A program made the position numbers and the translations under genes. From assembly GCA_963785155.1 (NCBI GenBank), contig CAWAUB010000004.1, forward strand, positions 310,001 through 374,000: 64,000 bases of DNA, in the 5' to 3' direction. This DNA comes from DASUSH01 sp963785155. GTDB taxonomy: Bacteria > Actinomycetota > Thermoleophilia > Solirubrobacterales > 70-9. A model generated the notes under the pieces. It was given only the letters and a program-made list of their open reading frames with translations, did no database searches and was not told the origin of the DNA. Positions 1 to 8,039 of the stretch are shown piece by piece. Every line of letters starts with the position of its first letter. Position 1 is the stretch's first letter.

Positions 1-566
1 AGGCCTGGAACGAGGCCGTCTGCGACGGCGCCTGGGGCGGGCTGGCCGCGCGCGGGGGCGAGTGGGTCCGGCGCGAACTTGACCTGGAGCACTGGGCGGC
101 CTTCGACATTTCGTTCAAGCGGCTCACGAAGCTGATCGAGGAGGTCGGGTCTGGGGCGCGGGGCAAGGCCCCCGCCTCGATCGTGGTGATCTCCGGCGAT
201 GTCCACCACGCCTATCTCGCCGAGGTCGCGTTCCCGCGCTCGGCCGGCGTCGAGAGCGCCGTCTACCAGGCGACCTGCTCGCCGATGCGGAATCCGCTGA
301 ACGAAAGCGAGAAGCGGATGATCCGGATCGGGATCTCCCGTTTCGGCCACGCCCTCGGTCGCGCGGTCGCGCGGGCCGCGGGGGTCGAGGACCCGCCGAT
401 CCGCTGGCGATTCTGCGAGGGGCCGCTGTTCAACAATCAGGTCGCGACGCTCAAGATCGACGGCCGTGCGGCGACGATGCGCCTGGACAAGACGAAGCCG
501 CCCGAGGGCGGCGAGTACGAGCTCGAGCGCGTGTTCGACCACACGCTTGCGGAAGGGAACGGGTGA
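1..566 (+). CDS. PhoD-like metallophosphatase, C-terminal part (cut by left edge)
   Basis: The frame is open from base 3 to the TGA at 564-566, so the gene begins outside the window. About 187 residues are visible. The motif ISGDVHHAY near residue 62 is the histidine-rich metal-ligand motif near the end of the PhoD-like alkaline phosphatase/phosphodiesterase fold. It is followed by the conserved block QATCSPMRNPL and a beta-rich tail. The family hydrolyses phosphate esters with a di-metal centre. Many members are exported, but the N-terminus that would show a signal is not here. The stop overlaps the start region of the next gene, so the two are probably cotranscribed. The exact substrate cannot be told. 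Confidence 0.8.
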   Translation, partial: AWNEAVCDGAWGGLAARGGEWVRRELDLEHWAAFDISFKRLTKLIEEVGSGARGKAPASIVVISGDVHHAYLAEVAFPRSAGVESAVYQATCSPMRNPLNESEKRMIRIGISRFGHALGRAVARAAGVEDPPIRWRFCEGPLFNNQVATLKIDGRAATMRLDKTKPPEGGEYELERVFDHTLAEGNG

Positions 567-1258
567 TGAAAGCTGCACTGCTCGACGTCGACGGGACCCT
601 CGTCGACACCAACTACCAGCACGCGGTTGCCTGGTTCCGCGCGCTGCGCCGGCACGGCGCGATCGTCCCGATCTGGCGGATCCACCGCCACATAGGGATG
701 GGCGGCGACCAGCTCGTCGAGGCGGTGGCGGGCGAGGAGCTCGAAAAGGCCTCCGGCGACGCGATCCGGGATGCCGAGAAGGAGCTCTACGGGGAGATGA
801 TCGAGGAGGTCGAGCCGCTCGAGGGCGCGCGCGAGCTGATCACCGACCTGCGCGACCGCGTCGACAAGGTGGTCCTCTCGAGCTCGGCGAAGGCGGAGGA
901 GGTCGAGCACTACGTCGATCTGCTCGGCGCGCGGGAGATCGTGGACGGCTGGACCACGTCGGCCGACGTCGAGGAGACGAAGCCGGCGCCTGACCTGATC
1001 CAGGCGGCGATGGAGAAGGCCGGCGCGGACGAGGGGCTTCTGATCGGCGACACGCCGTGGGACGTGCGGGCTGCCAAGAAGGCCGGGATCGCCACCGCGA
1101 CGGTCCTGACCGGCGGCTTCTCCGAGCAGGAGCTCCACGATGCCGGTGCGATCGCGGTCTACGAGTCGATCCCGCAGCTGCGAGCGAGCCTCGACGAGCT
1201 GCCCGTCGTAGACTCTCGCCGTAACCAGGGGTGCTCGCGGAAAAGCGGGCTGAGATAA
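566..1258 (+). CDS. HAD-superfamily phosphatase (phosphoglycolate phosphatase-like)
   Basis: A protein of about 230 residues with the four HAD motifs in order: DVDGTLVD near residue 7 (nucleophile and acid aspartates), SSS near 98, the lysine in ETKPAPD near 138 and IGDTPWD near 160. A helical cap lies between motifs I and II. It should be a cytosolic Mg-dependent phosphatase of small phosphorylated metabolites; the substrate is unknown. The start is ATG 566, or GTG 563 immediately before it; GGAAGGG upstream serves either. The last 12 codons or so are written by the 5' part of the TPP riboswitch, and the TAA at 1256-1258 lies inside the aptamer, so translation of this gene runs into the riboswitch. 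Confidence 0.85.
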   Translation: MKAALLDVDGTLVDTNYQHAVAWFRALRRHGAIVPIWRIHRHIGMGGDQLVEAVAGEELEKASGDAIRDAEKELYGEMIEEVEPLEGARELITDLRDRVDKVVLSSSAKAEEVEHYVDLLGAREIVDGWTTSADVEETKPAPDLIQAAMEKAGADEGLLIGDTPWDVRAAKKAGIATATVLTGGFSEQELHDAGAIAVYESIPQLRASLDELPVVDSRRNQGCSRKSGLR

Positions 1259-1302
1259 GACCCTTTGAACCTGTGCGGTAATGCGCGCGGAGGGAGCAGT
1301 TG
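1222..1302 (+). promoter_or_regulatory. TPP riboswitch (THI element)
   Basis: The conserved aptamer blocks are all present in order: GGGGTGCTC at 1229, GGGCTGAGA at 1247, ACCCTTTGAACCTG at 1260, GGTAATGCGCGC at 1277 and GGAGGGA at 1289. This is the classic thiamine-pyrophosphate aptamer. It sits 70 bases before the ABC-ATPase start and explains the assignment of the transporter to thiamine-precursor uptake: TPP binding should switch thiZXY off. It overlaps the 3' end of the HAD gene. Confidence 0.95.
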
Positions 1303-1318
1303 TCCAAGACGACCACAC

Positions 1319-1338
1319 GGGCTCCCAGCAGGGAGCCC
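1319..1338 (+). promoter_or_regulatory. Hairpin in the expression platform of the TPP riboswitch
   Basis: A perfect 8-bp stem (GGGCTCCC / GGGAGCCC) with an AGCA loop lies between the aptamer and the thiZ start. No U-tract follows. It may be a GC-type terminator or part of a translational switch with the downstream AGAGGAG at 1349-1355. Confidence 0.6.
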
Positions 1339-1371
1339 GATCATGTTCAGAGGAGCCGCCGAGCGGTCTCG

Positions 1372-2109
1372 ATGCGCTCGCTCTCGCACGCGTTCGGCGA
1401 TCTCGAGGTGCTCGAGGGGCTTGACCTCGAGGTGCACGAGCGCGAGGTGGTCGCCATCGTCGGCCCCTCGGGCTGTGGCAAATCGACCCTGCTCGAGCTG
1501 ATCTGCGGGCTGCTGCCGGCGGGGGGCAACGCGATCGCCGTCGGCGGGGAGCATGACGCGGCCGCTCGCCTCGCCAGCTGCGCGTACATGCCCCAGCGCG
1601 ACCTCCTCCTCCCCTGGTTCTCCGCGATCGACAACGCCGCGCTGGCCCTCCGCAACCGCGGCGCTTCGAAGGCGGACGCGCGCGCCGCTGCGGCGCCTCA
1701 CTTCGCCCGTTTCGGCCTCGCGGGATTCGAGGAGGCCGCTCCCGCCGAGCTCTCCGGGGGGATGCGCCAGCGGGTCGCGTTCCTGCGCACGCTGCTCGCC
1801 GCCAAGCCCCTGCTCCTCCTCGACGAGCCGTTCGGGTCGCTCGACACGATCACCCGCGCCGAGATGCAGGAGTGGCTCGGCGCCGCCCTGCGGGAGGAGC
1901 CGCGGACCGTCCTGCTGGTCACCCACGACGTCGAGGAGGCGCTCTACGTCGCCGACCGGGTGATCGTCCTCTCGCCGCGGCCCGGCAGAATCGTCGCCGA
2001 GCTGGCCTACCCGGCCCCGCGCGGGCCGCGCACCGAGACGGTCACGGCGCCGGCGTTCGCCGACCTGCGCGAGCAGGCGCTCGTCGCCCTGGCGGAGGGC
2101 CGCGGATGA
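1372..2109 (+). CDS. thiZ: ABC transporter ATPase for thiamine pyrimidine precursor (ThiZ-like)
   Basis: An ABC ATPase of about 245 residues: Walker A GPSGCGKST near residue 32, Q-loop region YMPQRD, signature LSGGMRQR, Walker B LLLLDEPF and the H-loop histidine in VTHDVEEAL. It energises import by the adjacent permease and binding protein; this is the SsuB/TauB/ThiZ subfamily. The ATG at 1372 starts the fold correctly. The frame is also open from a TTG at 1300, but that stretch lies in the riboswitch expression platform. The nearest GGAG is 16 bases from the ATG, which is long. Its stop overlaps thiX by ATGA. Substrate assignment rests on the riboswitch and the ThiY-like neighbour. Confidence 0.88.
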   Translation: MRSLSHAFGDLEVLEGLDLEVHEREVVAIVGPSGCGKSTLLELICGLLPAGGNAIAVGGEHDAAARLASCAYMPQRDLLLPWFSAIDNAALALRNRGASKADARAAAAPHFARFGLAGFEEAAPAELSGGMRQRVAFLRTLLAAKPLLLLDEPFGSLDTITRAEMQEWLGAALREEPRTVLLVTHDVEEALYVADRVIVLSPRPGRIVAELAYPAPRGPRTETVTAPAFADLREQALVALAEGRG

Positions 2110-2903
2110 GTTCCGGACGCGGCCGAGCCTTCGGGATCCTCGCGCCGATCGCGATCGTCCTCCTGCTGCTCGCCGCCTGGGAGGCGGCGGCGCAGTGGCA
2201 GATCGTCGCCGACGCGCTCTCGATCAAGCCCTACCTGATCCCGGCGCCGAGCGAGGTCGCGGAGTCGCTGTGGGCCGACCGCGAGCTGCTCGCCGAGAAC
2301 GGCTGGGTGACGCTGCGCGAGGTGCTCGCGGGGTTCGCCCTCGCGCTCATCCTCGGCACCGCCTTCGCGGTGGCACTGCACCTCTCCGAGACGGCACGCC
2401 GCGCGGTCTACCCGCTGCTCGTCGCATCCCAGACGGTGCCGATCATCGTGGTCGCGCCGATCCTCGTCGTCTGGTTCGGCTTCGGGATCACGCCGAAGCT
2501 CCTGATCATCGCCCTGATCTGCTTCTTCCCGATCACCGTCAACACGCTCGACGGCCTGCGCTCGGTCGACCCCGACGCGGTCAAGCTGATGCGAACCCTG
2601 GACGCGTCGCGCGGAGGCATCCTGCGCCGGCTCGAGCTGCCGGCGGCCCTCCCCTACCTCTTTTCGGGCGCGAAGATCGCGATCGCGGTCGCCGTGATCG
2701 GCGCCGTCTTCGGCGAATGGTCGGGCTCCGACTCCGGGCTCGGGCACCTGATGCTCGAGTCCTCGGCGCAGCTCCTGACCTCGAGGCTCTTCGCCGCGGT
2801 CGTGATCCTCTCCATCTTCGCGATCCTCTTGTTCGGATTGCTGAGCCTCCTGGAACGGCGTTTCGCCTGGTGGGGACGAACGGAACGGAGGGCATCCGCA
2901 TGA
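2106..2903 (+). CDS. thiX: ABC transporter permease (ThiX-like)
   Basis: A membrane protein of about 265 residues in the BPD_transp_1 (SsuC/TauC/ThiX) family. There is an N-terminal membrane segment at residues 10-28 and about five more helices. The EAA-loop-like stretch MRTLDASRGGILRRLELPAA near residues 160-180 contacts the ATPase. It forms the inner-membrane channel for the pyrimidine precursor of thiamine (HMP or formylaminopyrimidine type). It starts at ATG 2106 inside the stop of thiZ and ends over the start of thiY, giving a tightly coupled three-gene operon behind the TPP riboswitch. The length is normal for the family. Confidence 0.88.
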   Translation: MSSGRGRAFGILAPIAIVLLLLAAWEAAAQWQIVADALSIKPYLIPAPSEVAESLWADRELLAENGWVTLREVLAGFALALILGTAFAVALHLSETARRAVYPLLVASQTVPIIVVAPILVVWFGFGITPKLLIIALICFFPITVNTLDGLRSVDPDAVKLMRTLDASRGGILRRLELPAALPYLFSGAKIAIAVAVIGAVFGEWSGSDSGLGHLMLESSAQLLTSRLFAAVVILSIFAILLFGLLSLLERRFAWWGRTERRASA

Positions 2904-3899
2904 AGTGGGCCATGGTCGCTTGCCTGCTCGTGATCGTGGTCGGCGCCGGCTGCGGCGAGAAGTCCGAGAAGGGCTCGGGCAAGGCCGAGCGCTTCGACCT
3001 CGCTCTCGACTTCTACGTCAACCCCGATCACGCCGGGATCTACACGGCGCTCGAGCGCGGCTTCTTCGAGGAGGCGGGGCTGGACGTGCGGCCCCAGGTC
3101 CCGTCGGATCCGGCGGCGCCGATCAAGCAGGTTGCTGCCGGGCGGGCCGACCTGGCGATCTCGTATGAGCCCGAGGTGCTGCTCGCGCGCGACCAGGGGC
3201 TCGACGTCGTCGCCGTCGGGGCGCTGGTCCAGGAAGCCGCTCACCTCGCTGATCTCAACTGGCGACGCTGGGATCGAGGACGTTCCCGACCTCGCCGGCA
3301 AGACGATCGCGACGGCGGGGATCCCCTACCAGGACGTCTTCCTCGACGAGATCCTCGCGGGCGACAACCTGAGCCGCGACGACGTGAGCGTCGTCGACGT
3401 CGGCCTCGGGCTGCTGCCGGCGGTGCTCTCCGGCCGCGCGGACGCGATGCTCGGCGGCTTTCGGAACATCGAGGGCGTCGATCTGGAGCAGCGCGGCGAG
3501 GACCCGCGGGTGGTGCCCGTCGACGAACTTGGCATCCCGACCTACGACGAGCTGGTCCTGGTCGCGAGCGGCGAGCGGCTCGCCGCGGACCCGGAGGAGA
3601 TCCGCCTCTTCCTCGCGGCGCTGGAGCGCGGCACCGAGCTCGCCGTGCGCGACCCCGAACTGGCGACCGAAGCCGTCCTCGCCGACGGCGAGGGCCTCGA
3701 CCCGAAGCTGACCGCGGCGGAGACCGAGGCGACCCTCCCCCTCCTGCTCCCGCCCGGTGACCAGAAGTTCGGTTTCATGGACACGAAGGAGTGGCAGAAA
3801 TTCATCGGCTTCATGGCCGACAAGGGCGAGATCACGGCCCGCTTCACACCGGGCGAAGTCCTTACGAACCAGTACCTGCCGGGCGAGATCCCGGAGTAG
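2900..3899 (+). CDS. thiY: ThiY-like substrate-binding lipoprotein, with one frameshift
   Basis: Starts at ATG 2900, overlapping thiX. The N-terminus is a lipoprotein signal with lipobox VGAGC. Residues 33-120 carry the NMT1/THI5-like signature (FYVNPDHAGIYTALERGFF, then QVAAGRADLAISYEP). The product should capture the thiamine pyrimidine precursor outside the membrane and pass it to ThiXZ. At about 3231 the frame changes: VGALVQ is followed, one base out, by KPLTSLISTGDAGIEDVP and then by a well-conserved C-terminal half ending at TAG 3897-3899. The expected intact length is about 332 residues. One extra base (the second G of CAGGAAG) explains it. An assembly indel is more likely than a true pseudogene. 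Confidence 0.85.
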
Positions 3900-3904
3900 C
3901 GCTT

Positions 3905-4838
3905 CTACGCCGCGCAGGCCGCAGGGTGGGCCTGACTGGACGGCGCGGTGGTAGTGGGCGGCGATGAAGTAGCCGGCGATGCCGCGGTAGGGCTCATAGG
4001 GGGCAAAGTACTCCTGGATCTCCGGGATCTCGGCGCGGCGGCCAAGGCCCGCGAGGCGACCGACGACCTTCACGTAGGCGAGGTCTCCGGCCGGTAGCGA
4101 GTCCGGGTCTCCCCGGCCGTCGAGGCCCAGGCACTGGAGGGTCCACGGGCCGATCTCCGGGATCGAGCGCAGCCGCTCGTCGTCCGCCGGATCGTCGAGG
4201 CTGACCCGGCCGGCGGCGACCTCCCGCGCGCAGCGGATCAGCGCGATCGCCCGCTTCGGCGCGAGGTCACAGGAGGCCAGCTCCGCCGGTGCCCGGCCCG
4301 TTATCTCCGCCGCGGTCGGCAGATCGCGAAGGGGCCCGGAACCACTGCCCGCCGCCTCCTCCGCTTCGCGTCCGGGGGCGGCGGGGTGACTGGAGCCCCA
4401 GCGCCAGATGATCCGCCGCTCGATCGCGACCGCGCGCGAGGCTTCGATGAGCTGTCCGCAGATCGCGGCGACGAGCGCCTCCCATGGCCACGGGCGCTTT
4501 CGCGTTCGCAGCCAGGGGCGCTTGCGGATCGCAGGACCCAGCACGCGGTCCTTGCGGAAGGTGTCGTAGAAGGGACGCAGGTCCTCGTCGACGCCGAGGG
4601 CGAAGCGCATCCGCTCGATCGCCAGCTCGCGATCGTCAGCCGACCCGCCCTCCGCGCGGAAGCGGACGGAGCCGTCGCGCAGCTGCCACGCGTGAACCAC
4701 CATGGGCCTCCCGTCCACGTGCAGAAGCCGCCGCACGATTCCGTCGCGCGAGCGCATCAGGCCGTTGCCGCCGCCCCTCCGCGGGAGGCGATACGGCCAG
4801 GGGGGCTTGACCTCCACCTCGAGGGTGGAGTTACTCAA
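3905..4838 (-). CDS. AlkA-like DNA-3-methyladenine glycosylase (HhH-GPD family)
   Basis: About 310 residues. The N-terminal part (about residues 1-100) resembles the AlkA N-domain. The HhH-GPD part follows, with EALVAAICGQLIEASRAV near 120 and the helix-hairpin-helix block IPEIGPWTLQCLGLDGRGD, whose final aspartate (GDPDSLPAGD region) is the usual catalytic position. It excises alkylated purines in base-excision repair. It starts with TTG 4838, overlapping the stop of the upstream gene. The frame in the assembly has no stop until 3255, which would add about 187 residues antisense to thiY. After AAHYHRAVQSG the reading loses sense, and a shift of one base reaches TAG at 3905-3907, so I place the natural end there. 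Confidence 0.75.
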
Positions 4839-5158
4839 CGGTCGCCGAGGACGTGGATGTCGACAAGGAAGGAGCGGCTGGCGACGACCTTCGCCGGCTT
4901 TCGCCCCTTGGTCACGATGCGGCCGCTGCGCGAGCGGCTGACCGCGCCGATCGCGCGGACCACGGCGACGGTAACCGCGCCCGCCGCGAGCCCGCCGGCC
5001 GCGGCCAGCGCGGCCGTGGCCATCTCGTTGCGAAGCTCGACCTCTTCTCCGGATCGCCGGGGCACCGGCAGCCTGCGAACCTGGGCCGGCTCGTCGGAGA
5101 GCACGGCGTCGGGCACGTCCTCCTCGACCGCCACCGCCTCGAGTACATCCTCCGCCAT
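4835..5158 (-). CDS. Small hypothetical membrane protein
   Basis: A 107-residue protein: an acidic N-terminus (AEDVLEAVAVEEDVPDA), one hydrophobic segment near residues 48-66 (ATAALAAAGGLAAGAVTVAVV), then a basic C-terminal tail. ATG 5158 is chosen because GGTAGGA lies 8 bases upstream; an in-frame ATG at 5167 is possible. Its TGA overlaps the TTG start of the glycosylase gene, so the two are translationally coupled. I do not recognise a family. Probably a single-pass membrane protein with a cytosolic basic tail. Confidence 0.6.
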   Translation of the reverse strand: MAEDVLEAVAVEEDVPDAVLSDEPAQVRRLPVPRRSGEEVELRNEMATAALAAAGGLAAGAVTVAVVRAIGAVSRSRSGRIVTKGRKPAKVVASRSFLVDIHVLGDR

Positions 5159-5222
5159 TGGTCGCATCCTACCGGCGCCCCTCCCGGCATCCGAAGCTAT
5201 CCTCAACGCAGGGAGTCAGGGT

Positions 5223-7763
5223 TTGAACGTTCTCTCGCGATTTGCGGGCAGGAAGGATCCGGTCGCGATCGGGTTCGCTGTGCTGTGCGCGTTCGGAGCC
5301 GCGCTCGTGCTGCTTTTCGTCGCTCCCGCGCCCTCCGCCTCGGCCGCCACAGCTACCCCTGATCGATACGACTTCGCGAACGGCTGCTACGCCGTCCGGT
5401 CCCTGGCACTCGACCGCTACATCGCCAAGGGCGACGGCGGCTACGCAGCCTCGGCGACGAGTGCGGCGCAGGCCGAGCCCTTCTTCATGGAGCCGCCGGA
5501 GCTGGGCCGATACCTCTTCTACGGACCGGCGAAGGACTTCATGGCCGCGACAGGCGACGGCGTCGAGGTCGCCGCCGAACCGAGTCAGGCGGCTGAATGG
5601 GAGGTCGACGAGTCCGGTGACGGATTCTCGATCACCTCGATCTCGGGCGGCAAGCCGCTGGCTGCGAACCCCGACGGCTCGCTCGCGCTGGGCGGCAGCG
5701 CCGAATCCGCAGAGTTCGCGTTCGAGGCGGTCGAGGGCTGTTCGGCCTACCCCGAGGTGGAGGTCAACGCGGTCGGCGAGCCCGGCGGCGGCGAGACGCC
5801 CCACGGCGAGGCCTCGGGCCTGGTCGACGCCCACATGCACATGATGGCCTTCGAGTTCCTCGGCGGCGCGGTGCACTGCGGCAAGCCTTGGCACCGCTAC
5901 GGCGCCCCGTACGCCCTCGTCGACTGCCCCGACCACGCCGGCAACGGCGCCGGTGCGGTCTTGGAGAACGCGCTCTCGGGCGGCACACGGCCCACGCACG
6001 ACAACGTCGGCTGGCCGACCTTCAAGGACTGGCCCAAGCACGACTCGCTGACCCACGAGCAGTCGTATTACAAGTGGCTCGAGCGCGCCTACATGGGCGG
6101 TCTCCGCGTCTTCGTCAACCTGATGGTCGACAACGCGCAGCTCTGCGAGGTCTACCCGCTCAAGTCCGATCGGCCGGACCCGTGCAACGAGATGAAGACG
6201 GTCAAGCTGGAGATCCAGCGGATCCACCAGCTCGAGAACTACATCGACGCCCAGGAGGGCGGCCCCGGCGAGGGTTGGTTCCGGATCGTCGAGAACCCGT
6301 TCCAGGCGCGCCAGGTGATCAACGACGGCAAGCTCGCGGTCGTGCTCGGGATCGAGGTCTCGAAGCTCTTCGACTGCGGCACCTTCAACGATCAGCCGGA
6401 CCCCGGCTGCGACCGCGAGTCGATCGACCGCCAGCTCGACGAGGTTCAGGACATGGGCATCAGCCAGATGGAGCTGGTCAACAAGTTCGACAACGCGCTC
6501 GCCGGGGTCGCGGGCGACGGCGGCATCATCGGGCCGGTCGTCAACGCGGCGAACTTCAAGGAGACCGGCCGGTTCTGGCAGCTCGAGGCGTGCACCGGTC
6601 CCGAGGGCGCCCATGACCACACACAGGATCCGAACGCCGGCGCCATCCCGGCGCAGGACGCGATCTTCGGCGGCACCGCCATCTTCGGCGTCCCGTCAGG
6701 CGCCGCCCCCGTATACGGGCCCGGCCCCCACTGCAACATCCGCGGGCTGACCGACCTCGGCGAGTACCTGCTCCGGGGAATGATGAAGCGGCACATGGTC
6801 TTCGACCCGGATCACATGAGCGTTCTGGCGCGGAACCAGGCGCTGGCGTTCACGGGCTCGAAGGACTACGGCGGGGTCGTCTCCAGCCACAGCTGGTCGA
6901 CTCCGGACGCCTTCCCCGAGATCTACAAGGCGGGCGGTTTCATCGCCCCCTACGCGGGCAGCTCGGCGGGCTTCGTCCATGCCTGGCAGGACACGAAGCC
7001 GCTGCGCGACAAGCGCTACTACTTCGGCTTCGGCTACGGCGCCGACGCGAACGGCTTCGGCGCCCAGGGAGGACCGCGCGACGTCTCGCTCGCGCCCCCT
7101 GTCACCTATCCCTTCCGCTCCTTCGACGGCTCGGTCGAGCTCGACCGCCAGACGAGCGGCGAGCGCGTCTACGACATCAACATGGACGGCGTCGCCCACT
7201 ACGGCCTCTACCCGGACTGGATCCAGGACCTGCGGATGATCGGCGGCGACGCGATCGTCAAGGACATGGGTCGCGGCGCCGAGGCCTACCTGCAGATGTG
7301 GGAGCGCGCCGAGGGCGTGGGCGGCCCCGGATGCCGCTCGACGCACGCCCGCTTCACCGCCGGCGGCCTCGGCGACGTCGAGCTCGGCGCCAAGCCGGAG
7401 GAGCTTCTGGTCGACGCCGGCCAGCCGGATCGGCGCCTGCAGGCCTGGAAGTGGTGCGTCGACGGCCGCGAGAACAACAAGGCGGAGGAGGACGCCGTCT
7501 TCAGCGACGGCGGCAAGGTCGCTCTGATCGCGTCCACCGCCCGCAGCCACCGCGGCCTCGGCCTGACCGTCGGCTCCGACGTGGACCGCCTCGACGGCCG
7601 CGCCGAGAAGATCGGCGGCGGCCTCTACACCGGCAAGCTCGGCAAGTCGACGATCGTCTACGGGACGGGCGGCGGCAAGGTGGACTTCATCGCCGTCGCG
7701 ACGAACAAGGCCGCGGGCTCGACGAAGCGCCTGAAGGGCTACCTGAAGCTCGCCGGGCTGTAG
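5223..7763 (+). CDS. Secreted M19-like (renal dipeptidase family) metal-dependent hydrolase
   Basis: About 846 residues starting at TTG 5223 (AGGGAGTCAGGG just upstream). Residues 1-45 are a signal/anchor ending PSASA. Residues 50-200 form a small beta-rich module. The metal-dependent part begins with VDAHMHMM near 203, an HxH ligand pair at the first strand of an amidohydrolase/M19 barrel. It continues with LGIEVSKLFDCG, DPDHMS (DxDH), VSSHSWSTPD and MDGVAHYG, which fit further metal-ligand histidines and an acid. The C-terminal 150 residues are extra. It likely acts outside the cell on peptides or similar amides; substrate unknown. The frame stays open upstream to 4386, but that part is antisense to the glycosylase and is not used. 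Confidence 0.7.
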   Translation: MNVLSRFAGRKDPVAIGFAVLCAFGAALVLLFVAPAPSASAATATPDRYDFANGCYAVRSLALDRYIAKGDGGYAASATSAAQAEPFFMEPPELGRYLFYGPAKDFMAATGDGVEVAAEPSQAAEWEVDESGDGFSITSISGGKPLAANPDGSLALGGSAESAEFAFEAVEGCSAYPEVEVNAVGEPGGGETPHGEASGLVDAHMHMMAFEFLGGAVHCGKPWHRYGAPYALVDCPDHAGNGAGAVLENALSGGTRPTHDNVGWPTFKDWPKHDSLTHEQSYYKWLERAYMGGLRVFVNLMVDNAQLCEVYPLKSDRPDPCNEMKTVKLEIQRIHQLENYIDAQEGGPGEGWFRIVENPFQARQVINDGKLAVVLGIEVSKLFDCGTFNDQPDPGCDRESIDRQLDEVQDMGISQMELVNKFDNALAGVAGDGGIIGPVVNAANFKETGRFWQLEACTGPEGAHDHTQDPNAGAIPAQDAIFGGTAIFGVPSGAAPVYGPGPHCNIRGLTDLGEYLLRGMMKRHMVFDPDHMSVLARNQALAFTGSKDYGGVVSSHSWSTPDAFPEIYKAGGFIAPYAGSSAGFVHAWQDTKPLRDKRYYFGFGYGADANGFGAQGGPRDVSLAPPVTYPFRSFDGSVELDRQTSGERVYDINMDGVAHYGLYPDWIQDLRMIGGDAIVKDMGRGAEAYLQMWERAEGVGGPGCRSTHARFTAGGLGDVELGAKPEELLVDAGQPDRRLQAWKWCVDGRENNKAEEDAVFSDGGKVALIASTARSHRGLGLTVGSDVDRLDGRAEKIGGGLYTGKLGKSTIVYGTGGGKVDFIAVATNKAAGSTKRLKGYLKLAGL

Positions 7764-7783
7764 GGCCTCGGTTCTTCCCTCAG

Positions 7784-7837
7784 CTAGGGACGAAAGCGCG
7801 CCCGACGCGCCGCGAGGCGCCGAGGTCGCGGGGCTAG
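7784..7837 (-). repeat. 54-bp interspersed 3'-end repeat, copy A
   Basis: Read on the minus strand it begins CTAGCCCCGCGACC and ends TTTCGTCCCTAG, so CTAG bounds both ends. It matches copy C (41817-41870) exactly over the first 14 bases and strongly elsewhere, and copy B (7986-8039). It lies 20 bases after the stop of the M19-like gene, in a convergent intergenic space. Confidence 0.75.
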
Positions 7838-7890
7838 TAAGGGAAGACGGCGATCGAGGGAGTGGTGGACGCTAGGCGCCACTCTCGCGA

Positions 7891-7937
7891 AGCATTCCTG
7901 ACTTGACCGTCATATGTACGGCTAATCCAGGAATGCT
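7891..7937. terminator. Interrupted inverted repeat between convergent genes
   Basis: A perfect 10-bp outer stem (AGCATTCCTG / CAGGAATGCT) is followed by a symmetrical 6/6 internal loop, a 4-bp inner stem (CCGT / ACGG) and a 7-base loop CATATGT. It lies in the 272-base space between two convergent genes, so a two-way terminator is the simplest reading. A protein-binding or recombination site cannot be excluded. Confidence 0.55.
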
Positions 7938-7985
7938 CCCTCAAAGAGGCCTCGCATCCGATGCCCACCCTGATTCATTCCCCTC

Positions 7986-8039
7986 TACATGCCCGCGACC
8001 TCGGCGTCTCGCGCCGCGGACGCAGCGCTTCATCCCTAA
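7986..8039 (+). repeat. 54-bp interspersed 3'-end repeat, copy B
   Basis: Shares CCCGCGACC, CGGCGTCTCGCG, GCGGAC and TTC.TCCCTAA with copies A and C. The CTA near its end (8036-8038) is the TAG stop of the minus-strand hydrolase gene, just as in copy C. It sits 46 bases from the interrupted inverted repeat. Confidence 0.7.

Noticed and set aside
3255..3904. Extension of the AlkA-like frame to 3255
   Set aside because: It is antisense to the conserved C-terminal half of thiY, and the protein loses sense after about 4838-3930; a one-base shift gives a natural stop at 3905-3907.
4386..5222. N-terminal extension of the M19-like protein frame
   Set aside because: Antisense to the glycosylase and small membrane genes; the signal peptide and ribosome site place the start at 5223.
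7891..7937. Integron attC-type recombination site
   Set aside because: No GTTRRRY core or cassette array; position between convergent genes fits a terminator better.
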